Source: Thermoplasmata archaeon
GTDB taxonomy: Archaea; Thermoplasmatota; Thermoplasmata; Methanomassiliicoccales; Methanomethylophilaceae
Direction of reading: 5' to 3'
Assembly (NCBI GenBank): GCA_015063185.1
Contig: SUSY01000016.1
Span: 1 to 34,328 of the forward strand
DNA length: 34,328 bases
In this document: one piece after another, positions 16,701-23,929 of the stretch
Layout of the letters: each line of letters begins with the position of its first letter
Numbering within the stretch: the first letter of the stretch is position 1
Position numbers and translations under genes: made by a program
Notes under the pieces: model-generated
The model's input: only the letters and a program-made list of their open reading frames with translations
The model's database searches: none
Told to the model about the DNA's origin: nothing

Positions 16701-18008
16701 TTAAAGCCTGTCACTATCCCTGATCTCATAGGGCGAGTTGTACTTCCTCTTATACAGGATCGAAAGGATCGGAGGTGCAATGATGGTCGTAGCGATACAC
16801 ATCATGACGATGATCGCATAGAGTTCAGGCGTAAGGACTGCGACACCATCCACAAGAGTGGTGGTTCCAAGCAGTGCAACGATGATACCTACCTCACCAC
16901 GTGGCATCATTCCGACTCCAATGATGGAAACGGATGACATCTCCATGTGAGGATCTGCGATCTTTGCACCAAATCCACAACCGACGAACTTAGTGATGCA
17001 TGCGAGGATGATAAGAATCAGTACGGTACCGAGAAGAGCTGGATCGTCAAAGAAGACCTCGAGATTCACATTCATTCCGACATAGATGAAGAAGAACGAC
17101 ACGAAGAATGAGGAAATGCTCTCGAACTTCTCCTCGAGCTTCCACTCCCATGCGTGCTCCGCAAAGAGCATACCTGCAAGGAATGCACCGATGATCATCG
17201 CAAGTCCCGCCATGTCCGCAATGTAAGCGAACACAAGACAAGTAGCAATGGCTACGACGAACATGTTGAAACCTGCGGGAATATAGTTGGGATCCGCAAG
17301 GAGTCTGTCGGCCCTCTTCTGTTGAATACTGTCGTAGACCTTGGGAATAATCTTTCCTGCGATTAGCAATACGATGAGGACGAATGCAACAGCAGTGATT
17401 GAAACGATGAGGATGTTGACGATATCGATCTTACCGGTCTTGGCCATTCCACTGACAATCGCAAGGACAATCATTCCGAGGATATCGTCGATAACAGCTG
17501 CTCCAATGATAATCCTAGATTCCTTTGCATCCATGAGCTTCATGTCCTTGATGACACGAGCGGTGATTCCGACACTTGTCGCGACCATCGCTGCTCCCAT
17601 GAAAAGGGACGAATAGAGATCTCCATCAGTAATTGTGATGAACAGATATCCAACGATGAATGGTACGATGACTCCCATGACTGCAACGAGAAGTGCAGCC
17701 TTTCCGACGGAAGTCAGGTCGGTCACCTTGGTCTCCAATCCAACCGTGAAAAGAAGGAATATGACTCCGAGTTCGGAGAATATCTCGACAATCTCCTCTA
17801 CGGTATGGGATGAACTTTCAGAGGGGCTGAACTCAGTGGCGATCCACTCGAACACGTTGTAATCACCAAACGTGATACTGACGAGCAGAATTCCTAAGAT
17901 GATCTCACCAATGAGACCGGGAACACCCAACTTGGCAAAGATGCGTGATGCAATCTTAGCGAGGATGAACACGATAGCAATGGCGAGGATTACCTGCGCG
18001 ATTTCCAT
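16701..18008 (-). CDS. Cation:proton antiporter, CPA2 family (KefB/NapA type)
   Basis: This is an integral membrane exchanger of Na+ or K+ for H+. About 12-13 hydrophobic helices run from MEIAQVILAIAIVFILAKIA to IVMMCIATTIIAPPIL. Family motifs include GLIGEIILGILL near the N-terminus, FLLFTVGLET and the half-way loop GAAVIDDILGMIVLAI with the paired Asp residues of electrogenic NapA-type exchangers. There is no TrkA-N regulatory domain. The ATG at 18008 gives a 435-residue protein that starts directly at the first helix. Longer in-frame translation up to 18158 runs into the group II intron and is not real. A TATA-like TTTAATATTA lies about 25 nt upstream (18028-18038). Confidence 0.9.
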   Translation of the reverse strand: MEIAQVILAIAIVFILAKIASRIFAKLGVPGLIGEIILGILLVSITFGDYNVFEWIATEFSPSESSSHTVEEIVEIFSELGVIFLLFTVGLETKVTDLTSVGKAALLVAVMGVIVPFIVGYLFITITDGDLYSSLFMGAAMVATSVGITARVIKDMKLMDAKESRIIIGAAVIDDILGMIVLAIVSGMAKTGKIDIVNILIVSITAVAFVLIVLLIAGKIIPKVYDSIQQKRADRLLADPNYIPAGFNMFVVAIATCLVFAYIADMAGLAMIIGAFLAGMLFAEHAWEWKLEEKFESISSFFVSFFFIYVGMNVNLEVFFDDPALLGTVLILIILACITKFVGCGFGAKIADPHMEMSSVSIIGVGMMPRGEVGIIVALLGTTTLVDGVAVLTPELYAIIVMMCIATTIIAPPILSILYKRKYNSPYEIRDSDRL

Positions 18009-18065
18009 GACACTGGATATCTGTCGCGTAATATTAAAGACTGCTTGATTGACAGTTGGAAAGAA

Positions 18066-18101
18066 ATCGAGTGGGGCCCGATAGATGATGGACCCATCGA
18101 T
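18066..18101 (-). other. Group II intron domain VI and 3' splice site
   Basis: ATCGA at the 5' side pairs with TCGAT at the 3' end, and the TGGG/CCCA-type inner stem leaves an unpaired base near the candidate branch-point A at 18072, seven bases from the 3' terminus. The intron ends in AT, fitting the AY 3' end. Confidence 0.6.
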
Positions 18102-18112
18102 TGCCACTTCAC

Positions 18113-18145
18113 ACCACCGTGCGTACTTCTCGTATACGACGGCTC
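18113..18145 (-). other. Group II intron domain V
   Basis: This is the catalytic hairpin of the intron. The lower stem pairs CCGT with ACGG, and the following upper stem (CGTAT with GTACG, one base bulged) ends in a purine-rich loop. The 3' flank GGTGGTGTG matches IIC introns. Pairing below CCGT is imperfect in the predicted triad (A opposite G), so activity is uncertain. Confidence 0.65.
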
Positions 18146-18156
18146 GCCAGATTGAC

Positions 18157-18340
18157 ATCTGTGCCCATATATGTCTCGAGTATTGACGGAAAACCTAATG
18201 ATTCCAAATAATGGTTGGACAAGGTTGACTGCAGTGACCTGAAAGCGGACATGTGCCAGTACCCATGAACCCCTTCATGTTTCAAGGTTCCATGTACAAA
18301 CCATCCTTTTGTCAATAACGGAATGGGCCACTTGTGACGG
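18157..18340 (-). pseudogene. C-terminal remnant of a group II intron reverse transcriptase/maturase
   Basis: Translation gives GYWHMSAFRSLQSTLSNHYL followed by ESLGFPSIL, the conserved end of the maturase (thumb/X) region of group II intron proteins. There a GYWR-type motif precedes an alternating Leu/Asn helix and a GLxSL-type end. The catalytic palm with the YADD box and the whole N-terminal part are missing. The fragment ends about 10 nt before domain V, the position expected for an intron ORF in domain IV. Confidence 0.65.
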
Positions 18341-18769
18341 TTCTTAGGCATCTTCTTTAGTGCCACATCTTGGCCCGCAGAGTGTCGTATACTCCGTTCC
18401 AATACCCCTATACGAACCATGGCAGTTTGGATACGGATATCCCATATACGCCTGGCGAGCCTCCGTTAGCAACGACCCTTTAGACAGACTGATCTGGACC
18501 CCCTTATCGAGAATCTTGTCCATCTGGTCGAGCACGTACAACTCGCCCCATATATTTCTCAGAACCGCTGCTCCCGCCCCCTCCCATTCAGGTGGCTTTG
18601 TAATCTTTTCCGTTGGCTTATCATAGTCCCCCCCCCCCTTCAACCCTCGGCGAATAGGGGACTAACGATTCCCTTCAGTAGCCCATAGAGGACTTTCACC
18701 TCCAAGAATCCACAAATTGGTTTGTGGATGGAGTCCAAGGACTCCAACCACGTGTGATGGGCACACAAG

Positions 18770-18791
18770 GATGGCGGATGACTCCGCCATC
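18770..18791 (-). terminator. Terminator stem of the 440-residue gene, used as intron insertion target
   Basis: GATGGCGGA and TCCGCCATC (18770-18778 and 18783-18791) form a perfect 9-bp stem with a 4-nt loop, 13 nt after the stop codon of the upstream minus-strand gene. On the minus strand CTT follows and then the intron. With the intron removed, CTT would join TTCTTTCC to give a normal T-rich tail. Confidence 0.75.
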
Positions 18792-18804
18792 ATAATCCGA
18801 TAAA

Positions 18805-20127
18805 TCACTGTGATGCAAGACCAAAACGGAATTTTATGCCAACAGACGTAGTACTGGCCATTCCGGTACCGAATCTGAAGGATATGCAGGCCCCATTACA
18901 GGCAGACAAGGATGTATCCTGTACAGGAACATCCGAAACCATACTCTCTATCGATGGTTGTACATCGACGATTGGACCCTCTTCGACACCATCAGAGACA
19001 GGCTCAACGATGTCGACCGATGCGGACATAATACTCTCCGCAACCTTTGCGGCCTGCACGATGCTGGGGATGATATCCTCCACGATAGGTTCGACCTCTG
19101 CAACCTCGACGACTGGCTCATCGACGGTCTCCGGGATTGTAGAAATGATTTCCGCAACCTTTGCGGCTTGTGCGATACGTGCCACAACGGTCTCGATCGC
19201 ATCCTCGGTCATAGCTTTAACAGCCATCTCGGTAAGTTCCGCATCCACATCCGGTATAGAGGCATCAACGAACACGGGTTCATCGAACTCCTCCATCATG
19301 GGTGTGATAGTCTCGATACAATCCTCCGTAGCTGCACGGATTGCAATCCTGATGAGGTCCGCATCAGTGTACCATGGCGTTTCTGGTACATCTTTGGAGA
19401 TATACTTCTCGCTATACAGTGTGGTCTGCTTCTGAGTAGGGCGCACCTCTGGGAAATCGGGTGCTTTATCGGTGAATGGCTCGTATACTGGATTATCAAT
19501 CTTCATCTGCTCGATCACAGAATCATGACCGATGATAGAAATCACATTACGGATAAGATCGGACTCCCTGACATCGTCGAAGATCTCACCGCTGTCGAAG
19601 ATCCAATCGTCAACGGTACGCATCATGTCCACAACCTCATCCACCAATTCGATGGGTGTTGCGGTCGCAGAAATGTCCGGGAAAAACTCGCCTTCCTGAA
19701 TGGGGACTGCCGGAGTGTCGACAATAATCCCGACAGGTGCCGCAACCTCGACTGTTTCGGCACTGTCCGTAGGCGTAGCAGATACGGGTGACTCGAACTC
19801 TGGAACATGAATCGCAGGTTCGATGACATCGAACTTCTCATCATCCATCTCCTCAAGCTGTTTGACAGCCTTTGATGCCTTGATGATCGTCTCGTCCTGA
19901 GGGATTGCCCTTTTCTGAATCGTCTCATCGAACTTATGACCAAGAATGTTATCGCGCTCAGTAACTATGTCCGATATCAGATCATAATCAGGATTTGTCA
20001 TCCTGCTCAGTCTAAATCTTGCGGATTTTCCAATATCCAGAATCGAACCGAGGAACCTGCGCACCCTTGTAGCGAGACTCGTGCCCCCCATCAACTCTGG
20101 AGCGAACTTCTTTTGCTCAGAGCTCAT
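18805..20127 (-). CDS. Acidic repeat protein of unknown function
   Basis: I do not recognise this 440-residue protein. The first 45 residues are basic (RVRRFLGSI and GKSARFRLSRM); the rest is strongly acidic and rich in Val, Ile, Glu, Asp, Pro and Thr. It has no signal peptide or membrane helix. Imperfect repeats are visible: IAIRAATEDCIETITPMMEE..DEPV (261-285) and MAVKAMTEDAIETVVARIAQ...DEPV (301-338), with AAKVAE recurring at 321 and 359. The C-terminus has two FRFG motifs (ISFRFGTGM and IKFRFGLAS). A GGTATAAAG element near 20161-20169 lies between it and the divergent amidinotransferase-like gene and may serve as TATA box. The long Pro/Thr/Val-rich acidic part suggests an extended or scaffolding protein, but this is only inferred. 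Confidence 0.7.
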   Translation of the reverse strand: MSSEQKKFAPELMGGTSLATRVRRFLGSILDIGKSARFRLSRMTNPDYDLISDIVTERDNILGHKFDETIQKRAIPQDETIIKASKAVKQLEEMDDEKFDVIEPAIHVPEFESPVSATPTDSAETVEVAAPVGIIVDTPAVPIQEGEFFPDISATATPIELVDEVVDMMRTVDDWIFDSGEIFDDVRESDLIRNVISIIGHDSVIEQMKIDNPVYEPFTDKAPDFPEVRPTQKQTTLYSEKYISKDVPETPWYTDADLIRIAIRAATEDCIETITPMMEEFDEPVFVDASIPDVDAELTEMAVKAMTEDAIETVVARIAQAAKVAEIISTIPETVDEPVVEVAEVEPIVEDIIPSIVQAAKVAESIMSASVDIVEPVSDGVEEGPIVDVQPSIESMVSDVPVQDTSLSACNGACISFRFGTGMASTTSVGIKFRFGLASQ

Positions 20128-20188
20128 GCTATCCCATCCAACCCATATGATGCGTAAAAAAGGTATAAAGTTATGGTAAGGCCCAACA

Positions 20189-21223
20189 ATGGAGTCTGGG
20201 TATGTTCATCCGATAATCGCTGGGCCACGGTTAAGGGATATATACCCCTATAAGAATGGTAGAGATATGTGCATGAAGAAAGCGGACCCCAAAGCATCCG
20301 TCTGCATATCCAATGTATACGGCAAATTGAATGATGCCATCGTGGGTATCGGTTCCGGGATGTACAACGGAAAAGTGTCCTGGTCGGATGACCTGGATGG
20401 AATCGTTGCTAGCGAATTCTTGGAAAAGGAGAATGATTCCCTGATCTCCATCCTTACGGAGGCAGGTGTTAAAGTGGAAAGGCCCAAATATATGTCGAAA
20501 AGAGATGTGGAGGACCTTTATGGAAATAATTCCGTCGAAACTGGATATAACCAAGCTTTTCCTCGAGACAACATAGCGATTGTTGCCAATGACCTGATAG
20601 AGTTCGAACTGAACAACAGCTCCAGGAAAGTGGATATCGCGGGCCTTTACGATATACTCCAAGAGAGGTCTCAGGACTCCAACATATGTTGGTATTCCAC
20701 CCCACACTGCCCACTCAGGGATACTCCACCCAACTATCCTGCACTCAATGGCAGGGACTTCCTACCACTCAACGAAAAGATGCTGTTCGGACTATCAGAG
20801 GAATACCCGATCGGAACCAATTTCGAAGGGTTCAGATGGATGAGGAACACATTTGCATTCCATGACGTCATGGCAGTCTATCTCAGAAACGGCATCGAAT
20901 ATCTTTCAAAGGTGATATCCGTACCCAAGCCCGGAGTGGCTATCGTATGTATGGATGCCATTGTGGCATTGCCGGCATTCATGAAGGATTGGGACCTTAT
21001 CGAGATCACGCTGGATGAGGCCAAGGCTTTCGCTGCTGATGGATTGGCCATCTGTGAGGATGAATACATCATAGGTAAGTCAGAGAATGACAATAACGAA
21101 CGTGTCGCATCCGAACTTGAGAAAAGGGGCATAAAGGTTCACAGACTCCCATTCTCCGCACATATGAGTCTTGGCGGTTCTGTAGGTTCCGCAGTACTGG
21201 CTCTTAGAAGGAACGTGGAGTGA
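20189..21223 (+). CDS. Amidinotransferase-like (guanidino-modifying fold) protein lacking the catalytic Cys
   Basis: The 344-residue protein resembles glycine amidinotransferases and related guanidino-modifying enzymes. QAFPRDNIAIVANDLIE (122-138) corresponds to the YPRD-type segment of the family. The end HMSLGGSVGSAVLALRR (325-341) lines up with the family's catalytic loop SLGGGFHCW, but Gly333 and Ser334 stand where the loop's His and nucleophilic Cys should be. The protein may therefore bind rather than transform a guanidino compound, or use another chemistry. A His-Asp pair at FHDVMAV (225-226) may retain part of the site. The ATG at 20189 lies about 25 nt below the GGTATAAAG element shared with the divergent gene, so the message may be leaderless. 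A terminator hairpin overlaps its stop. Confidence 0.7.
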   Translation: MESGYVHPIIAGPRLRDIYPYKNGRDMCMKKADPKASVCISNVYGKLNDAIVGIGSGMYNGKVSWSDDLDGIVASEFLEKENDSLISILTEAGVKVERPKYMSKRDVEDLYGNNSVETGYNQAFPRDNIAIVANDLIEFELNNSSRKVDIAGLYDILQERSQDSNICWYSTPHCPLRDTPPNYPALNGRDFLPLNEKMLFGLSEEYPIGTNFEGFRWMRNTFAFHDVMAVYLRNGIEYLSKVISVPKPGVAIVCMDAIVALPAFMKDWDLIEITLDEAKAFAADGLAICEDEYIIGKSENDNNERVASELEKRGIKVHRLPFSAHMSLGGSVGSAVLALRRNVE

Positions 21224-21247
21224 GGGAAACCTCACCCACAATTTTTG
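21220..21247 (+). terminator. Terminator of the amidinotransferase-like gene
   Basis: GTGAGG (21220-21225) and CCTCAC (21230-21235) form a 6-bp stem with a GAAA loop, overlapping the stop codon and followed by CCACAATTTTTGA. Confidence 0.6.
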
Positions 21248-21372
21248 ATCCCTTCATCGGACACCCATATAGGATTGTGGCCCTATCTTCGCGCGTATAA
21301 CTCCTCTGTAAAAGAGAGGGCTTGTCAAAACGAATACAACCCACGTGAATCAGAAGTAGAGAAGTCCGCCTA

Positions 21373-21393
21373 AATCAAAAATAGTGACCAGTG
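21373..21393 (+). repeat. Left subterminal inverted repeat of the IS element
   Basis: AATCAAAAAT-AGT-GACCAGTG matches the reverse complement of 22931-22949 (AATCAAAAAT-T-GACCAGTG) apart from a small insertion in the middle. CCAGTGCC recurs near 21474. Confidence 0.7.
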
Positions 21394-21445
21394 CCCTTTC
21401 AAATTGCTACATACGAAAACGACACCGGTCGTGATACCTATCATT

Positions 21446-21472
21446 CGGATGGTATTTAATCGATATCATCCG
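21446..21472 (+). other. Hairpin in the left non-coding end of the IS element
   Basis: CGGATGGTAT and ATATCATCCG pair over 10 bp (one G-T pair) around a 7-nt loop, 39 nt ahead of the transposase start. It may be an RNA element or a block to read-in transcription and translation. Confidence 0.5.
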
Positions 21473-21510
21473 GCCAGTGCCGTTTTCCTGTGGCCATAGG
21501 AAGTGACACA

Positions 21511-22659
21511 ATGAGAATGGCTGTAGGTATGGATCTTCATTCGAAGATGACCACGATGTATGCCGTGTATGCGGATGGTTATGATGTCCCTTCGAGACAT
21601 CAGAAATTCTTGAACGATTTCAACAGGGAATTCTGCGAATTCCCGTCAACACCGAAATGGTTCAAGAAGATGGCAGACTATGTTTCGAAACATGAATGTC
21701 ACGTCCTGGTGGAGAATTCTACAAAGACACACGATGTGTATTGGATGTTGACGAATCTCGGGATCCTTGTGACTGTTGCACAGGCACAGGACCTGTACAG
21801 GATAACCAAATCCGTCAAGAAGACCGATAAGCACGACTGCAGAGAATTGGCGGCATATATGCGCAGGCGTCTGAACGGAGAGGATGAGTTCTCGGTGTGC
21901 TACATGCCCACTCCCGAATGGATGACCAGGAGAGAGGTGTGCAGGGGCCTTTCCCATGAGAAGGACTATCTCGCCGATACCAAGAGAAGGATAAGGGCGT
22001 TCCTTCTGCTGAGAGGTATCACTCTCAAGCGTGAGTATTCCGATATAACCTGTGACAGGGCGTTGAAGGAACTGTCGCAGATCGACGATCCGTATCTGAT
22101 GATGCAGATAAGGTTCGCTCAGGACTGCAGGAAGAGGGTGGATTTCTTCGAGAGAGTGGTACTGAACATGTTCCATGATCTGGAGATGTATCAGCTGATA
22201 AATTCGATACCGGGCTTCGGCGTCCTGTCATCGGCGTATTTCACATCGTTGATCATAGATATCGACAGATTCCCGGATTCCAAGAAGTTCACATCATCAT
22301 TCGGTGTGGTGCCGAAGATAAGGTCATCCTCCGATTCCAATCCCAACTGTTCGACCACACACAGGGGGGACGATCTTGCCAGATATCTGCTGATGTTCTG
22401 TGTTCTGGGCCATGTGAAGCATCAGAAGGATTCCGTCGTCACCAGGATGTACCGGAGACTGGTCGAAAGAGGGAAACCGAAGAGGGAGGCGATGGTGGCC
22501 GTGGGAAGGAAACTGTTGACGGTCGTCTATTCCGTACTGAAGAACCGCAGACCGTACGTCTCCGATCCTGAGACTTTGTTATTGTCACACGAGGACGAGG
22601 AATCCGAGAGGGAGGATTTCGGCCTGAAGGATGTGTCGGAGGAGAAATTGATCGACTGA
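21511..22659 (+). CDS. IS110-family DEDD transposase
   Basis: The protein catalyses excision and insertion of the element. The N-terminal RuvC-like DEDD domain shows Asp8 (VGMDLHSK), Glu68 (VLVENSTK), Asp106 and Asp109 (KKTDKHDCREL). The C-terminal Transposase_20 domain shows NSIPGFGVLSSAYFTSLI (a helix-hairpin-helix-like segment), FTSSFGVVPKIRSSS with candidate catalytic Ser residues, and RRLVERGKPKREAMVAVGRK. The ATG at 21511 gives 382 residues and follows AGGAAGTGA; a GTG at 21490 would add seven. The reading frame is complete, so the element may be active. Confidence 0.92.
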   Translation: MRMAVGMDLHSKMTTMYAVYADGYDVPSRHQKFLNDFNREFCEFPSTPKWFKKMADYVSKHECHVLVENSTKTHDVYWMLTNLGILVTVAQAQDLYRITKSVKKTDKHDCRELAAYMRRRLNGEDEFSVCYMPTPEWMTRREVCRGLSHEKDYLADTKRRIRAFLLLRGITLKREYSDITCDRALKELSQIDDPYLMMQIRFAQDCRKRVDFFERVVLNMFHDLEMYQLINSIPGFGVLSSAYFTSLIIDIDRFPDSKKFTSSFGVVPKIRSSSDSNPNCSTTHRGDDLARYLLMFCVLGHVKHQKDSVVTRMYRRLVERGKPKREAMVAVGRKLLTVVYSVLKNRRPYVSDPETLLLSHEDEESEREDFGLKDVSEEKLID

Positions 22660-22930
22660 TCATCGTGACCATGATGAGAGGTGAATGCAGGAGACGGGGT
22701 CCGAAAGCGTGCAGGAACCATATGGTGCCATACGGGGACGTATCGGACGAGAGAGAAGATTGCAGAGTAGGGCCCTGTTCAGTCGGCGCAGAAAGGGTTT
22801 CCGATATCGGATGACCGAAGAATAAGATGATCGTCCTGCAGTGACTCGAATCGACGGAAAACTACATTCGGGAAAGATACATCAGCGGTAGCTTTCTAAA
22901 CCGGAATGACAATATGAGCAAAAGAGAGCT
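22660..22930 (+). ncRNA. Possible bridge RNA region of the IS element
   Basis: This 271-bp stretch downstream of the transposase has no credible gene. It has many short palindromes, such as ACCATATGGT (about 22717-22726) and CCGATATCGG (about 22800-22809). IS110-family elements encode a structured guide (bridge) RNA; in IS1111 types it is expected in this 3' region. I cannot fold it or identify its guide loops by eye, so the call rests on position and on the lack of a gene. Confidence 0.35.
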
Positions 22931-22949
22931 CACTGGTCAATTTTTGATT
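22931..22949 (-). repeat. Right subterminal inverted repeat of the IS element
   Basis: CACTGGTCAATTTTTGATT is the inverted partner of 21373-21393, with 18 matching positions and a 2-nt length difference. Confidence 0.7.
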
Positions 22950-22960
22950 ATAATAAAGAA

Positions 22961-23036
22961 TGGTGCTCCCGGCGGAATTCGAATCCGCGTCGAAGCCTCG
23001 AGAGGGCTTCATGATTGGCCGCTACACTACAGGAGC
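22961..23036 (-). tRNA. tRNA-Glu (CTC) with encoded CCA
   Basis: On the minus strand the acceptor arms GCTCCTG and CGGGAGC pair (one T-G pair). The anticodon stem AAGCC/GGCTT encloses CTCTCGA with anticodon CTC, and the T arm is GCGGA-TTCGAAT-TCCGC. The mature body is 22964-23036 with discriminator A, followed by an encoded CCA at 22961-22963, unlike the tRNA-Asp gene. An insertion sequence ends about 11 bp downstream. Confidence 0.96.
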
Positions 23037-23079
23037 TTAAGTGGTAGTATTCATATCTGATATTTATATCCTTCCATGA

Positions 23080-23865
23080 TTAAAGATACCTTCCGGGTCT
23101 GAACGCAAGAGAACGTTTATGTTTCATTGATTCCACACGCTTCCTTAACCCTTGAACATTCTCAACAGGAAGTCCGACCGCGAGTGCTATCTCTCTGTCG
23201 GTACGATCCTGTTCAAAACCATACAGGATGTGATCCAGCAAAAGGTATGTAATCCCCATCTCCTCCTCATCGGTCTGACCCTCCCACAATCCTGCCGTAG
23301 GTGGCTTTGCGATGATATCGTCTGGAACACCAATAATCTTGGCAAGTTGCCTCACATTTGTCTTATAGATATTCACCAGAGGCAAAGCGTCACATGCACC
23401 ATCGCCGAACTTTGTGAAGTAGCCCATCATGAGCTCACTCTGATTGGTAGTACCCAGCACTATGCGATTCATCACCTTTGCACGTGAATATAGAATGGTC
23501 ATCCTACATCTAGCAGCGATGTTTCCTCTGTCCAATCTAGAAAGATCGCCCCCCAGAAGTGCTTCCATCGAACGTACGGGTTCGGAAATGCTCAAAACCT
23601 CATATCCGGTACCCCAAAGCTTGGCCATGGATTCAGTGGAGACGTAATCACACTCAGGGGTGACCTCACTGGGCATGAATATCGTATGCACATGGTCTGC
23701 ACCCAGTGCATCCACAGCGAGTTTAGTGACCACTGCGGAATCTATACCTCCGCTCTGGCCGATGACGACTCCATCGCAACCACTCAGTGCCACATAGTCT
23801 CTGATGAAATGTCTGAGCTCTTCGGCATCATCCTCGGTGATACGCGGAAGTCTGTCTGGAATCAT
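23080..23865 (-). CDS. nadE: NAD+ synthetase, ammonia-dependent
   Basis: The enzyme amidates deamido-NAD to NAD using ATP and ammonia. The ATP-pyrophosphatase loop is SGGIDSAVV (residues 38-46), and GTTNQSELMMGYFTKFGDG and KPPTAGLWEGQTDEEEMG are family signatures. At 261 residues it lacks the N-terminal glutamine-amidohydrolase (nitrilase-fold) domain of glutamine-dependent enzymes, so it uses free ammonia or ammonia from a partner. The divergent neighbour is a separate nitrilase-fold protein. Confidence 0.95.
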   Translation of the reverse strand: MIPDRLPRITEDDAEELRHFIRDYVALSGCDGVVIGQSGGIDSAVVTKLAVDALGADHVHTIFMPSEVTPECDYVSTESMAKLWGTGYEVLSISEPVRSMEALLGGDLSRLDRGNIAARCRMTILYSRAKVMNRIVLGTTNQSELMMGYFTKFGDGACDALPLVNIYKTNVRQLAKIIGVPDDIIAKPPTAGLWEGQTDEEEMGITYLLLDHILYGFEQDRTDREIALAVGLPVENVQGLRKRVESMKHKRSLAFRPGRYL

Positions 23866-23929
23866 GTAAACTCTATAACTCTACTGACATATAAGACTGA
23901 CAGTGTTATCTAGTGGCTGACACATTTCA

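Larger units (their letters stand above)
18066..18766 (-). mobile_element. Short group IIC intron with most of its reverse-transcriptase gene deleted
   Basis: On the minus strand the element begins GTGTGCCC (18766 downward), matching the GUGYG 5' end of group II introns. A GGAGGTGAAAGTCC segment follows, as in domain I. A domain V-like hairpin lies at 18145-18113 (GAGCCGTCGTATACGAGAAG ... ACGGTGGTGTG), very similar to that of well-studied IIC introns. A domain VI-like hairpin at 18101-18066 ends CCACTCGAT, with an A seven bases from the end. Domain IV holds only the last ~60 codons of a reverse transcriptase. The 701-nt element lies 3 nt past the stem of a terminator hairpin, the typical IIC target. 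It could still splice if domains I-III fold, but needs a protein in trans for mobility. An 11-base C run (18628-18638) lies inside domain I. Confidence 0.82.
21373..22949 (+). mobile_element. IS110-family insertion sequence, IS1111-like
   Basis: The element is bounded by an imperfect inverted repeat (21373-21393 and 22931-22949) and encodes one DEDD transposase. IS110-group elements lack such repeats; short subterminal inverted repeats and a long non-coding region 3' of the transposase are features of the IS1111 subgroup. About 117 bp precede the coding region and about 290 bp follow it. The right end stops about 11 bp from the CCA end of tRNA-Glu. Exact tips cannot be set without an empty site, because IS1111 repeats lie slightly inside the ends. 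Confidence 0.75.

Noticed and set aside
18009-18158. N-terminal extension of the antiporter
   Set aside because: The extra 50 codons translate the intron 3' end and domain V; the real protein starts at its first membrane helix at 18008.
18344-18643. Minus-strand open frame upstream of the maturase fragment
   Set aside because: It lies in domains I-III of the group II intron; its protein resembles nothing and it contains the C/G homopolymer. It is ribozyme sequence.
18958-19791. Plus-strand 277-codon frame opposite the acidic repeat protein
   Set aside because: The acidic repeats on the minus strand produce open antisense frames; no start signal or motif supports the plus strand, while the minus frame has a terminator and promoter.
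22439-22721. Minus-strand frames over the transposase 3' end
   Set aside because: They are rich in Arg, Pro and Ser, typical of antisense translation, and the transposase frame is intact.
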